Below, piece after piece: positions 14,119 through 20,327 of a stretch of DNA of 20,327 bases. Numbering within the stretch: position 1 is the first letter of the stretch; every line of letters starts with the position of its first letter. Source of the stretch: DASQFU01 sp035632955 (GTDB taxonomy: Bacteria > Eisenbacteria > RBG-16-71-46); assembly GCA_035632955.1 (NCBI GenBank), contig DASQFU010000057.1:1-20327 (forward strand). Direction: 5' to 3'. Position numbers and translations under genes: made by a program. The notes below the pieces were generated by a model. It did not search any database. It was not told the origin of the DNA and saw only the letters and a program-made list of their open reading frames with translations.

Positions 14119-14460
14119 CTAGACCTTGCGGCCGCGCCCGCGCCGAGAGCCGAACAGCGAGTTGAGGTAGCTGTCGACCTCGCTCTTCACGATTCCCGGC
14201 AGGATCTGGCGAACGCGCGCCTGCACTTCGCTCCGCACCTGGCCGCCGAGGCCCGCGCGACGCCCGCCGGCCACGGTTCTCGCCTGACCGCGCGGTGAAC
14301 CCACGCCGTACTTCTTGCGCCACGAGTAATACGTCACCGGCGTGACGCCGAAACGCTTCTTCACTTCGGCCGCCGTCAGGCCTTCGTTCTGGGCCGTCGT
14401 CAAGATGCTCCTGCGCTTGTCTTCCGCGTACATCTGCCGCTTCCGCCGTCCTTTTGGCAT
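14119..14460 (-). CDS. Small orphan helix-turn-helix protein, transposase OrfA-like
   Basis: A 113-residue, very basic protein. Residues about 12-52 (AEDKRRSILTTAQNEGLTAA, then EVKKRFGVTPVTYYSWRKKYG) form a homeodomain-like helix-turn-helix of the kind found in IS3-type OrfA proteins and small DNA-binding regulators. A Gly/Arg-rich linker (about 54-72) leads to an amphipathic helical segment RQILPGIVKSEVDSYLNSLF (83-102) that could mediate oligomerisation, then a basic GSRRGRGRKV tail. No OrfB, catalytic DDE domain or terminal inverted repeats are nearby, so it is not part of a recognisable insertion sequence. The ATG has GGAGGG 5 bases upstream. It probably binds DNA, but the target and role are unknown; a regulator or nucleoid-associated protein is as likely as a domesticated transposase fragment. 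Confidence 0.7.
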   Translation of the reverse strand: MPKGRRKRQMYAEDKRRSILTTAQNEGLTAAEVKKRFGVTPVTYYSWRKKYGVGSPRGQARTVAGGRRAGLGGQVRSEVQARVRQILPGIVKSEVDSYLNSLFGSRRGRGRKV

Positions 14461-14465
14461 TCAAG

Positions 14466-14471
14466 CCCTCC
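14466..14471 (-). promoter_or_regulatory. Ribosome binding site of the HTH gene
   Basis: GGAGGG on the minus strand lies 5 bases before the ATG at 14460. It is a strong match that supports this start over the overlapping frames on the same strand. Confidence 0.6.
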
Positions 14472-14568
14472 GGAAAGTAGTGGGAGATCGGAGCAGTTTC
14501 GAATGTGCGAAGTAAGACACACGCCGCAGGCCGAGTCAAAAAGATTACGCAAGCGTTCTAAGACATCA

Positions 14569-14596
14569 TGAATAAACATCGTACGACCAAGCTCAA
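14569..14596 (-). promoter_or_regulatory. Weak candidate promoter for the HTH gene
   Basis: On the minus strand TTGAGC (14591-14596, 4 of 6 to TTGACA) is followed after 16 bases by TATTCA (14569-14574, 3 of 6 to TATAAT), inside the AT-rich patch. This would give a leader of about 100 bases with a good Shine-Dalgarno at its end. The matches are poor and the call is tentative. Confidence 0.2.
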
Positions 14597-14916
14597 CATA
14601 CGAATATGAACCGCGCCTTTCGCTTTACCACACGTGGCGTTCGTGCCCGCGATCGGGGCGGCACGCAAAAGACCGTCCGACCCGGGTCAACGTTGCGATC
14701 GGCACGCGGCATGCTCCATGAAAGTGGCTTCGCGGCGCCGCCATGCAGAGTGTGGTGGCAGCTCGCACGGTCGATCCACGCAGTCCGGATGCGCTCGTGA
14801 GCCTGGAGGCGATTGCCGTTCGACATCGAGCCAGAGCCGAACGGCGCTAAACTCCGTGAACGGCGTCCAGGTTCTTGGCGGTGCACACTCCTGCAGGACG
14901 GTCCTTCGCGCCGCCA

Positions 14917-14925
14917 TGCTATCCT
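14917..14925 (+). promoter_or_regulatory. Extended -10 abutting the ndh start
   Basis: TGC followed by TATCCT is an extended -10 (4 of 6 hexamer matches plus TGn), ending 8 bases before the ATG at 14934. There is no Shine-Dalgarno sequence between, so the ndh-sthA-osmC transcript may be leaderless. Confidence 0.45.
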
Positions 14926-14933
14926 GCGCGTGC

Positions 14934-16283
14934 ATGGCGGGCAGGAAGCTGGTCATCCTCGGTGGCGGTTTCGGCGGGCTGGACGTGGCTCGTTCGATCG
15001 GCCGCTCCCGCACGGCACGCGACTATTGGGATACGGTTCTCATCGACAAGGAGAACTACTTCCAGTTCAACCCGCTGCTCCCGGCGGTCGCGGTCGGCGC
15101 GGTCGAGACTCGGCACATCGTGTATCCGCTGCGCGAAATGGCGCGCCACCGCCACATCCGCTTCTACAAGAACAAGGTGATTGATATCGACCTGGCGCGA
15201 CGTCAGGTCGTGCTCCACAACAATCTTCGGTGGCGTTTCGACACTCTGGTGATCGCGGTCGGGAGCGTTACGGACTATTACGGCGTGCCGGGAGCTGCGC
15301 AATTCACGCGTCCGTTCAAAACACTGGTGGACGCCATGACGCTGCGCGCTCGCGTGGTCGAGCTGTTCGAGATGGCCGAACAGTCCGAGGGCTCCTCGCA
15401 GCGGCAGCGTCTCCTGTCGTTCGCGATCGTCGGCGGCGGTGTGACCGGAGTGGAGGTCGCCGCGGAGATCATGGACATGGTGCGCGAGACCCTGCTGCCG
15501 CGCTACCCGAGTCTGCATCGCTCGCAACTCTCCGTGACCCTGGTGGAAGCGGGCGATCGCCTGGTCAACACCGCGCGTCCCGAGCATTCGGCATACGTGC
15601 AGAGGTTTCTCGAGCGTCGCGGCGTGCAGATCCGTCTCGGCGCCAACGTGGCTCGGGTCGAGGACAAGGCTCTGCGCTTCGCCGACGGCGGCTCGCTCGA
15701 GGCGTTCACGATCCTCTGGACCGCTGGCGTTCGCCCGCCGGAACTGGTTCAGCGGCTGCCGCTGCTCCACGCGCCCGACGGCCGCGTGCGCGTCGACGAG
15801 TATCTGCGAGCGCTGGATGCGAACGGACAACCGGTGGAGGACGTCTGGGTGATCGGGGATTGCGCTGCCGCCGAGAAGGCGGAAGGAGGATTTCAGCCCC
15901 GGCTCGCGCAGACGGCGGTCGCGATGGGCGGCCACGTCGGCGAGGCGCTCGTCCGCCGGTCGGAAGGCAAGGCGATCCCGCGGTTCGGCTTCCGCGAGCC
16001 CGGCTACATCATCTCGCTCGGAAAGCACTCGTCGGTGGTGGAGTTGTTCGGCGTGCCGATCGCCGGCAAGCTCGCGTGGCTGTTCTGGGCGGCGGCCTAT
16101 CTGGTCAAGATGGTGGGGATCCGTAAGCAGCTCGAGGTCGGCATCGACCATTTGATCCATCTGTTCTTCGAACACGACTCGTCCCAGATCATGAACCGGC
16201 GCCAGATCCTGAGCGACGCGGAGTTGAACCTCTCCCTGGGCGACGAGGAGCCGCGGCGCGAGGCGCAGAGCGCATCCCGATGA
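14934..16283 (+). CDS. ndh: Type II NADH:quinone oxidoreductase (NDH-2)
   Basis: A single-subunit, non-proton-pumping flavoprotein of 449 residues that should pass electrons from NADH to quinone at the cytoplasmic face of the membrane. FAD-binding GGGFGG is at 10-15 and the NADH-binding Rossmann motif VGGGVTG at 166-172. VIGDCAA with Asp309 contacts FAD, and PRLAQTAVAMG is the family's AQ quinone-site segment. The C-terminal 80 residues contain a hydrophobic/amphipathic stretch (AGKLAWLFWAAAYLVKMVG) that would anchor it to the membrane, followed by a polar tail. The ATG at 14934 fits the family N-terminus and is preceded by an extended -10; a 100-codon upstream extension in the same frame has no similarity to the family. 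Its stop overlaps the sthA start (ATGA). Confidence 0.9.
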   Translation: MAGRKLVILGGGFGGLDVARSIGRSRTARDYWDTVLIDKENYFQFNPLLPAVAVGAVETRHIVYPLREMARHRHIRFYKNKVIDIDLARRQVVLHNNLRWRFDTLVIAVGSVTDYYGVPGAAQFTRPFKTLVDAMTLRARVVELFEMAEQSEGSSQRQRLLSFAIVGGGVTGVEVAAEIMDMVRETLLPRYPSLHRSQLSVTLVEAGDRLVNTARPEHSAYVQRFLERRGVQIRLGANVARVEDKALRFADGGSLEAFTILWTAGVRPPELVQRLPLLHAPDGRVRVDEYLRALDANGQPVEDVWVIGDCAAAEKAEGGFQPRLAQTAVAMGGHVGEALVRRSEGKAIPRFGFREPGYIISLGKHSSVVELFGVPIAGKLAWLFWAAAYLVKMVGIRKQLEVGIDHLIHLFFEHDSSQIMNRRQILSDAELNLSLGDEEPRREAQSASR

Positions 16284-17701
16284 AGCGCCACGACCTGATC
16301 GTGATCGGCAGCGGGCCCGCCGGCCAGCGCGCGGCGATCGCGGCCGCCAAGCTCGGCAAGGACGTCGCGATCGTGGACAAGATGCGCGCGCTTGGCGGTG
16401 TGGCCATCAACACCGGGACGATCCCGAGCAAGACGCTGCGCGAAGCGGCGCTCGATCTTTCCGGCCTGCGCCTGCGACGGATGTATGGCGAGTACCAGGA
16501 GCCGCGGCGTCTCGCGATCGGGGATCTGCTGGCTCGCGCCAGCGACGTGATGCGTCACGAACGCCAGGTGGTTCGCGACCAGTTGCTGCGCAACGGCGTC
16601 ACCGTGCTCGAAGGCACGGCGCGATTCACCGGCGCGAACGAAGTGGCGATCGATGGCGCCGCCATGGGCTGGGAGCTCCAGGCGCCGGCAGTGGTGATCG
16701 CCGTCGGCACTGTGCCCGCCCTCCCGGCGGGCCTGGTCGTGGATCATGCGCGCGTGCTCACCAGCGACGACATTCTGCAGCTCCCTCGCATGCCAAGGAC
16801 CATGGTGGTCGTCGGCGCCGGAATCATCGGCGTCGAGTACGCGACCATCTTCGGCGCGATGGGTGTGGAGGTCACGCTGGCCGACAAGCGCGAGCACATC
16901 CTCGAAATGGTCGACGAAGAGATTCTCGACGGTTTCGCCTACCGGGCGCGCGAGCTCGGCGTCGTGTTCCGGCTCGGCGAGGAAGTGGCGCGCGTCGACG
17001 TTCCGTCCGCGGATCACGCAATCGTCCTCATGAACAGCGGCAAGCGGATCGCGACCGATCTGGTGCTGGTCTCGGCCGGCCGGCTGGGAGCGACGGTCGA
17101 GCTGGACCTCGCGAAGGCCGGCCTGCAGGCGGACGATCGCGGCCGCATCGCCGTGAACCAGCACTATCAGACGACGGTGCCCCACATCTACGCCGCCGGC
17201 GACTGCATCGGTTTGCCGGCCCTGGCGTCGACCGGGGCCGAGCAGGGGCGCCTGGCGGCGCTGCACGCGTTCGGTTATCCCGCGACCTCGTTGCCGGAGC
17301 TGTACCCGTTCGGCATCTACGCGGTGCCCGAGCTGTCCTGGGTCGGGGCGAACGAGCGCGACCTCACCGCCCGCGGGGTTCCGTTCGAGACCGGCGTGGC
17401 TCGCTATCGCGAGATCGCGCGCGGGCAGATCCTCGGCGACGAAGACGGCATGCTGAAGTTGATCTTCCATCTCGACACGCGTCACATCCTCGGCGTCTGG
17501 GTGCTCGGCACGCAGGCCACGGAGCTGGTGCACATCGGCCAGGCCGCGATGGCGCTCGGCGGCACGCTGGACTTCTTCCTCCACAACGTCTTCAACTATC
17601 CGACGCTCGCCGAGTGCTACAAGGTGGCGGCGCTGGACGGCTTCAACAAGCTGAACAGTCTGGGCGCGATGTCCGCAGCCAGCGCGGCGCCGAAGAGCTG
17701 A
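16280..17701 (+). CDS. sthA: Soluble (Si-specific) NAD(P)+ transhydrogenase
   Basis: A cytoplasmic flavoprotein of 473 residues that transfers hydride between NADPH and NAD+, of normal family length. The FAD motif GSGPAG is at 10-15. The region that carries the redox disulfide in dihydrolipoamide dehydrogenase reads GGVAINTGTIPSK (39-51): both Cys positions (42 and 47) are Ala and Thr, which excludes a disulfide reductase and fits SthA. The second nucleotide motif VVGAGIIGVEYATIF lies near 175-190, and the C-terminus HNVFNYPTLAECYKVAALDG, continuing FNKL, matches the SthA dimer-interface ending. The start codon overlaps the ndh stop (ATGA), so translation is probably coupled. With NDH-2 upstream and zwf/gnd nearby, it likely lets excess NADPH drain through NADH into respiration. 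Confidence 0.93.
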   Translation: MKRHDLIVIGSGPAGQRAAIAAAKLGKDVAIVDKMRALGGVAINTGTIPSKTLREAALDLSGLRLRRMYGEYQEPRRLAIGDLLARASDVMRHERQVVRDQLLRNGVTVLEGTARFTGANEVAIDGAAMGWELQAPAVVIAVGTVPALPAGLVVDHARVLTSDDILQLPRMPRTMVVVGAGIIGVEYATIFGAMGVEVTLADKREHILEMVDEEILDGFAYRARELGVVFRLGEEVARVDVPSADHAIVLMNSGKRIATDLVLVSAGRLGATVELDLAKAGLQADDRGRIAVNQHYQTTVPHIYAAGDCIGLPALASTGAEQGRLAALHAFGYPATSLPELYPFGIYAVPELSWVGANERDLTARGVPFETGVARYREIARGQILGDEDGMLKLIFHLDTRHILGVWVLGTQATELVHIGQAAMALGGTLDFFLHNVFNYPTLAECYKVAALDGFNKLNSLGAMSAASAAPKS

Positions 17702-17704
17702 CCG

Positions 17705-18127
17705 ATGGCCCGCGAGGCGCACGTCGTGCTGCAGACGGTGGAGGGGCCGGAGCTCCGCTTCCTCGCCAAGGTGGACGATGGCCCCGAGTTGGTGCTCGAC
17801 GGCAGCGCCGATCCGCAGGGGCCGAATCCGGTCGCCGCGGTGCTGGCGGCGGTCGCGGGCTGCACCGGCATGGACGTGATCTCGATTCTGCGCAAGAAGC
17901 GGCAAGTCGTGCTCGGCTACGAGGTCGTCGCGCGCGGAGAGCGACGACCGGAGCATCCCAAGAGCTTCACGCGCATCGAGGTCGTCCATCGCCTGCGGGG
18001 GCGCAACCTGAACCCCGCGGCGATCGAGGAAGCGATCCGGCTGAGCGAAACGAAATACTGCTCGGTGCACGCGATGCTGTCGGCGAGCGCCGAGATCACG
18101 AGCCGCTTCGAGATCATCCCCGCATAG
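17705..18127 (+). CDS. OsmC/Ohr-family protein (YhfA-like)
   Basis: A 140-residue protein of the OsmC fold. Two conserved cysteines are present, Cys53 in VAGCTGMDV and Cys119 in TKYCSVHAML, the pair that in OsmC and Ohr proteins reduces organic hydroperoxides. The sequence is closer to the YhfA-like subgroup, whose physiological substrate is unclear, than to true Ohr. The gene begins three bases after the sthA stop, so it is the third gene of the ndh-sthA operon, and a thiol-peroxidase role would fit its redox neighbours. No strong ribosome binding site is seen; coupling to sthA is likely. Confidence 0.88.
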   Translation: MAREAHVVLQTVEGPELRFLAKVDDGPELVLDGSADPQGPNPVAAVLAAVAGCTGMDVISILRKKRQVVLGYEVVARGERRPEHPKSFTRIEVVHRLRGRNLNPAAIEEAIRLSETKYCSVHAMLSASAEITSRFEIIPA

Positions 18128-18129
18128 CC

Positions 18130-18135
18130 TAAGAT
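18130..18135 (+). promoter_or_regulatory. -10-like hexamer before the VOC gene
   Basis: TAAGAT (4 of 6) lies just after the osmC stop and ends 9 bases before the ATG at 18145, with no Shine-Dalgarno sequence between. It is the weakest of the leaderless-looking sites and could be chance. Confidence 0.25.
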
Positions 18136-18144
18136 GCGCGACGC

Positions 18145-18594
18145 ATGGCCGGCCCGACCGCGCCGCACCCAACGATGAAACGCTCCGGACTCTCCGAGCT
18201 GATCCTGCGCGTCGCCGATGTCGAGCGTGCGGTCGCCTTCTATCGCGACGTTGTCGGCCTGACCGTGGAGGGGCAGCCTTCACCCTCTTGGGCCTGGCTC
18301 TGGACCGGAACGCCGGGCGAGCTGCCCCGGCTCGGACTGACGAACAAGCCGCTCTCGTATGGAGCCGCCCACTGCGGCGGTCCGGCGCACTTCGCGATCG
18401 CGATCGCACGGGCGGCGGTCCCGGCGGAGAAGCTTCGACTCGAGGGGTTGGGAATCGAGGTCGAAGGTCCGGTGACGTTCGAGAGTTGGCGCGCGGATTC
18501 GATCTACTTCAGCGACCCCGACAACCACCGAGTCGAGCTGTGCGGCTTCGAGCACCTCGATTCCGGAAGCCCCAAACGAGCGGAAGGAACATGA
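18145..18594 (+). CDS. VOC-superfamily (glyoxalase/bleomycin-resistance fold) protein
   Basis: A 149-residue protein with one full VOC module. The first half has the pattern SELILRVADVERAVAFYRDV, then VGL; the second has HFAIAI (His as possible metal ligand) and ends with IYFSDPDNHRVELCGF, where the Glu is the usual last metal ligand. Family members are metal-dependent lyases, isomerases, dioxygenases or antibiotic-binding proteins; nothing here fixes which. The start may be the ATG at 18145 or an in-frame ATG at 18175, which lies closer to the conserved fold. The stop overlaps the fumC start (ATGA), so the two are translationally coupled. Confidence 0.85.
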   Translation: MAGPTAPHPTMKRSGLSELILRVADVERAVAFYRDVVGLTVEGQPSPSWAWLWTGTPGELPRLGLTNKPLSYGAAHCGGPAHFAIAIARAAVPAEKLRLEGLGIEVEGPVTFESWRADSIYFSDPDNHRVELCGFEHLDSGSPKRAEGT

Positions 18595-19991
18595 CCGAGT
18601 TCCGGATGGAAAAGGACAGTCTGGGTGAGATGCGCGTGCCCGCCGCGGCCATGTATGGGGCGCAAACTCAGCGGGCGGTGGAGAACTTCCCGATCTCCGG
18701 TGAGCCGCTGCCGGCCCGCTTCATCCACGCGCTCGGACTGATCAAGGTGGCCGCGGCGCGCGTCAACTCGGCGCTCGGTCTGCTCGACGCGGAACGAGCG
18801 GGGCCGATCGAGCAGGCGGCCCGGGAAGTCTGGGACGGACGTTGGGACGCCGAGTTCCCGATCGACGTGTTCCAGACCGGGAGCGGCACGAGCAGCAACA
18901 TGAACGCCAACGAAGTGATCGCGCGCCGCGCCTCCGAGCTGGCGGGCCGGCCGATCCACGCCAACGATCACGTCAACTTCGGCCAGAGCAGCAACGACGT
19001 GATCCCGACGGCGATCCACGTCTCCGCGGTGCTCGAGATCGAGCACGAGCTGCTGCCGGCGCTCGACCATCTGCACATGGTCCTGGAGCGCAAGGCGCGC
19101 GAGTTCGACGACTTGATCAAGACCGGCCGGACGCATCTCATGGACGCGACGCCGATCCGGCTCGGCCAGGAGTTCGGCGGCTACGCGTCCCAGATCGAGC
19201 ACGGCAGCGCGCGGGTGAAGGCGACCCTGCCCGATTTGCGCGAGCTCGCGATCGGCGGTACCGCGGTCGGCACGGGCCTCAACACGCATCCGGAGTTCGG
19301 ACGGCGGATGGCGGAGGAGCTGGGCCGGCTCGCCGGGACGTCGTTTAGAGAGGCGCGGAATCATTTCGAGGCACAAGGCGCGCAGGATGCGCCGGCGTGG
19401 ACGAGCGGCGCTCTCAACACGGTCGCCGCGAGCCTGATCAAGATCGCGAACGACGTCCGCCTGATGAACAGCGGCCCGCGCTGCGGGCTCGCGGAAGTGA
19501 CGCTGCCCGCGATCCAGCCGGGGTCCAGCATCATGCCCGGCAAGGTGAACCCCGTGATCTGCGAGGCCGTGATCATGGTCGGCGCGCAGGTGACCGGCAA
19601 CCACGTCGCGATCACGCTCGGCGCCCAATCGGGACAGCTCGATCTCAACACGATGCTGCCGCTGATCGCTCGCAACCTGCTCGAGAGCGTGCGGCTGCTG
19701 GCCTCGGCGTCACGCGCGTTTGCCGACAAGGCGCTGGCGGGCATGACGGCCAACGCCGACACGTGCCGCGACTACGTCGAGATCTCGCCCAGCATGGCGA
19801 CCGCCCTGAATCCCTTGATCGGCTACGACCGCGCGGCCGAGATCGCCAAGCGCTCCTTCAAGGAGCGCCGCCCGGTGCGCGAGCTGGCGCGCGAGATGAC
19901 GGACCTCGCGCCGGCCGAGATCGACAAGGCGCTGGACCCCCGCCGCCAGACCGAGCCCGGCCTCGAGCTCGGCGGCAGCGCCGGTGGGTGA
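18591..19991 (+). CDS. fumC: Fumarate hydratase, class II
   Basis: Catalyses reversible hydration of fumarate to malate in the TCA cycle; the class II enzyme is a homotetramer without an iron-sulfur cluster. The 466-residue length is normal. Motifs: TGSGTSSNMNANEV, GQSSNDVIPTAIH, TGRTHLMDATPIRLGQEFGG with catalytic-site His182, and the superfamily signature GSSIMPGKVNP at 311-321 with Ser312. The Met-Asp-Ala-Thr-Pro sequence favours fumarase over aspartase. The ATG at 18591 overlaps the VOC stop and has GGAAGGA just upstream; the frame is open further back inside the VOC gene but that part is unrelated. The last 87 coding bases are repeated in inverted orientation at 20239-20327. Confidence 0.96.
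   Translation: MTEFRMEKDSLGEMRVPAAAMYGAQTQRAVENFPISGEPLPARFIHALGLIKVAAARVNSALGLLDAERAGPIEQAAREVWDGRWDAEFPIDVFQTGSGTSSNMNANEVIARRASELAGRPIHANDHVNFGQSSNDVIPTAIHVSAVLEIEHELLPALDHLHMVLERKAREFDDLIKTGRTHLMDATPIRLGQEFGGYASQIEHGSARVKATLPDLRELAIGGTAVGTGLNTHPEFGRRMAEELGRLAGTSFREARNHFEAQGAQDAPAWTSGALNTVAASLIKIANDVRLMNSGPRCGLAEVTLPAIQPGSSIMPGKVNPVICEAVIMVGAQVTGNHVAITLGAQSGQLDLNTMLPLIARNLLESVRLLASASRAFADKALAGMTANADTCRDYVEISPSMATALNPLIGYDRAAEIAKRSFKERRPVRELAREMTDLAPAEIDKALDPRRQTEPGLELGGSAGG
19900..19991 (+). repeat. Left arm of an inverted repeat: 3' end of fumC
   Basis: The final 92 bases of fumC, including its TGA, match the reverse complement of 20236-20327 at all but 5 positions. Two of the differences are silent (GAC/GAT and GGT/GGC); three fall in one codon (GCC/AGT, Ala/Ser). 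Weaker similarity continues past the stop: GCCTCGTG occurs at 20000-20007 and, inverted, at 20223-20230. Confidence 0.85.
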
Positions 19992-20235
19992 TCCGCATCG
20001 CCTCGTGAGACTGGCTGCATGGCTTACGGTCGCCGCGGGCGAGATCGGACGGAGGGAAGCCAAGCTCCCCCCTGGCCACACGCTCGCCTGGCCATCCTGG
20101 CTGCGGCTCGCTAGTTCTCGCCGCGCTCCGCCATCCCTGGCTCCGCCGCGGCGAGAAAGTGTCCAGGGGGAACCTTCCGGTCCGAACCGTTGCGGCTTAG
20201 CGGTCGCGTCCAACGGCCGTCGCACGAGGCGCCGG
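19992..20235. other. Spacer between convergent fumC copies, repeat-rich, no gene seen
   Basis: These 244 bases contain no frame I can support. They hold four CCTGGC units (20071, 20087, 20096 and 20136), two imperfect copies of GCCATC(C)CTGGCT about 39 bases apart (from 20091 and 20130), and an 11-bp-stem hairpin. The two ends adjoining the fumC stops retain traces of shared 3' flank. Confidence 0.5.
20115..20157. terminator. Long inverted repeat between the convergent fumC copies
   Basis: TTCTCGCCGCG (20115-20125) pairs perfectly with CGCGGCGAGAA (20147-20157): an 11-bp stem around a 21-base GC-rich loop. Placed midway between two converging genes, it could terminate transcription in both directions. 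No long T-tract follows on either strand, so it might equally be part of a dispersed repeat. Confidence 0.4.
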
Positions 20236-20327
20236 TCACCCGCCACTGCTGCCGCCGAGCTCGAGGCCGGGCTCGGTCTGGCGGCGGGGATCCAGCGCCT
20301 TGTCGATCTCGGCCGGCGCGAGGTCCG
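20236..20327 (-). CDS. fumC: Second fumarate hydratase class II copy, C-terminal end only
   Basis: Reading the minus strand from the window edge gives 29 complete codons and a TGA at 20238-20236. The peptide runs from DLAPAEIDKALDPRR to LELGGSSGG and is identical to the last 29 residues of the fumC at 18591-19991 except for one Ala-to-Ser change. The frame is intact and the nucleotide differences are mostly silent, which argues for a real, expressed paralogue in tail-to-tail orientation. The alternative is a fold-back join between strain variants at a contig end. The other roughly 437 codons, if present, lie beyond the window. Confidence 0.75.
   Translation of the reverse strand, partial: DLAPAEIDKALDPRRQTEPGLELGGSSGG

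Larger units (their letters stand above)
14461..14933 (+). other. 473-base gene-poor region with an AT-rich patch, between divergent genes
   Basis: No reading frame here looks genuine: the longest (about 64 codons from 14606) is Arg-rich with no recognisable motif. Bases 14541-14600 contain 23 G+C out of 60 (38%), far below the surroundings. The region must hold the promoter of the minus-strand HTH gene, whose untranslated leader could be around 100 bases, and it ends with the ndh promoter. I see no tRNA, riboswitch or known RNA fold. Confidence 0.5.

Noticed and set aside
14606..14800. 64-codon plus-strand frame in the gene-poor region
   Set aside because: Arg-rich, no motif, no ribosome binding site, and GC-rich sequence produces such frames by chance.
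14634..14933. 100-codon in-frame extension of ndh
   Set aside because: The extension has no similarity to NDH-2, while the FAD motif sits correctly with the ATG at 14934 and an extended -10 lies directly before it.
14000..14933. A complete insertion sequence around the HTH gene
   Set aside because: No DDE-type transposase frame, flanking target duplication or terminal inverted repeats could be found.
16097..18409. A 770-codon open frame on the minus strand across sthA and osmC
   Set aside because: Arg/His/Asp-rich composition is typical of the antisense of GC-rich genes. No motif is recognisable and the plus-strand genes have complete family signatures.
1..20327. CRISPR arrays, tRNA or rRNA genes, prophage or toxin-antitoxin modules
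   Set aside because: No regularly spaced repeats, cloverleaf with a GGTTCRAnYCC arm, rRNA-like stretch or characteristic protein pairs were seen on either strand.

Overview
The window is a GC-rich (roughly two-thirds G+C by eye), densely coded bacterial chromosome segment with housekeeping and redox-metabolism genes. There are no rRNAs, tRNAs, CRISPR arrays or complete mobile elements. Class II fumarase, SthA-type transhydrogenase, NDH-2, the zwf/gnd/pgl set and an ArnT-like lipid-linked sugar transferase suggest a free-living, respiring, probably Gram-negative bacterium. The phylum cannot be fixed from this sequence. The style (very high GC, -10 boxes abutting start codons, a large soluble hybrid kinase, many short operons) would fit an uncultured lineage such as Candidatus Eisenbacteria or Gemmatimonadota, but that is a guess.

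Layout, left to right. (1) 23-910: an SGNH/GDSL hydrolase. (2) 1151-4015: a soluble hybrid histidine kinase (PAS-HisKA-HATPase-REC-REC-HPt). (3) 4058-5251: an MFS transporter of the fosmidomycin-resistance type. It meets, tail to tail with a 3-base gap, a minus-strand pair made of an ArnT-like GT39 membrane glycosyltransferase (7259-8803) and an AsnB-type glutamine amidotransferase (5255-7252). (4) 8956-12090: a compact oxidative pentose phosphate operon, gnd-zwf-pgl, divergent from the glycosyltransferase. (5) Minus strand 12128-14026: a large GT-C-like membrane protein with a C-terminal helical-repeat tail, and 14119-14460: an orphan helix-turn-helix protein, preceded by a 473-base gene-poor region containing an AT-rich patch. 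(6) 14934-18127: a redox operon of NDH-2, SthA transhydrogenase and an OsmC-family protein. (7) 18145-19991: a VOC-family protein overlapping fumC. (8) 19992-20327: a repeat-rich spacer, then the 3' end of a second fumC copy on the opposite strand, cut by the window end.

The genes make a coherent redox picture. zwf/pgl/gnd yield reduced nicotinamide cofactor, SthA can equilibrate NADPH and NADH, NDH-2 passes NADH electrons to quinone, and FumC works in the TCA cycle. The most unusual sequence-level signals are two. The first is the nearly identical, inverted second fumC 3' end at the right edge, which differs mainly by silent changes. The second is a recurring arrangement in which a -10-like hexamer ends 6-10 bases before the start codon of operon-leading genes, suggesting leaderless transcripts, while internal genes use Shine-Dalgarno sequences or ATGA/GTGA overlaps.
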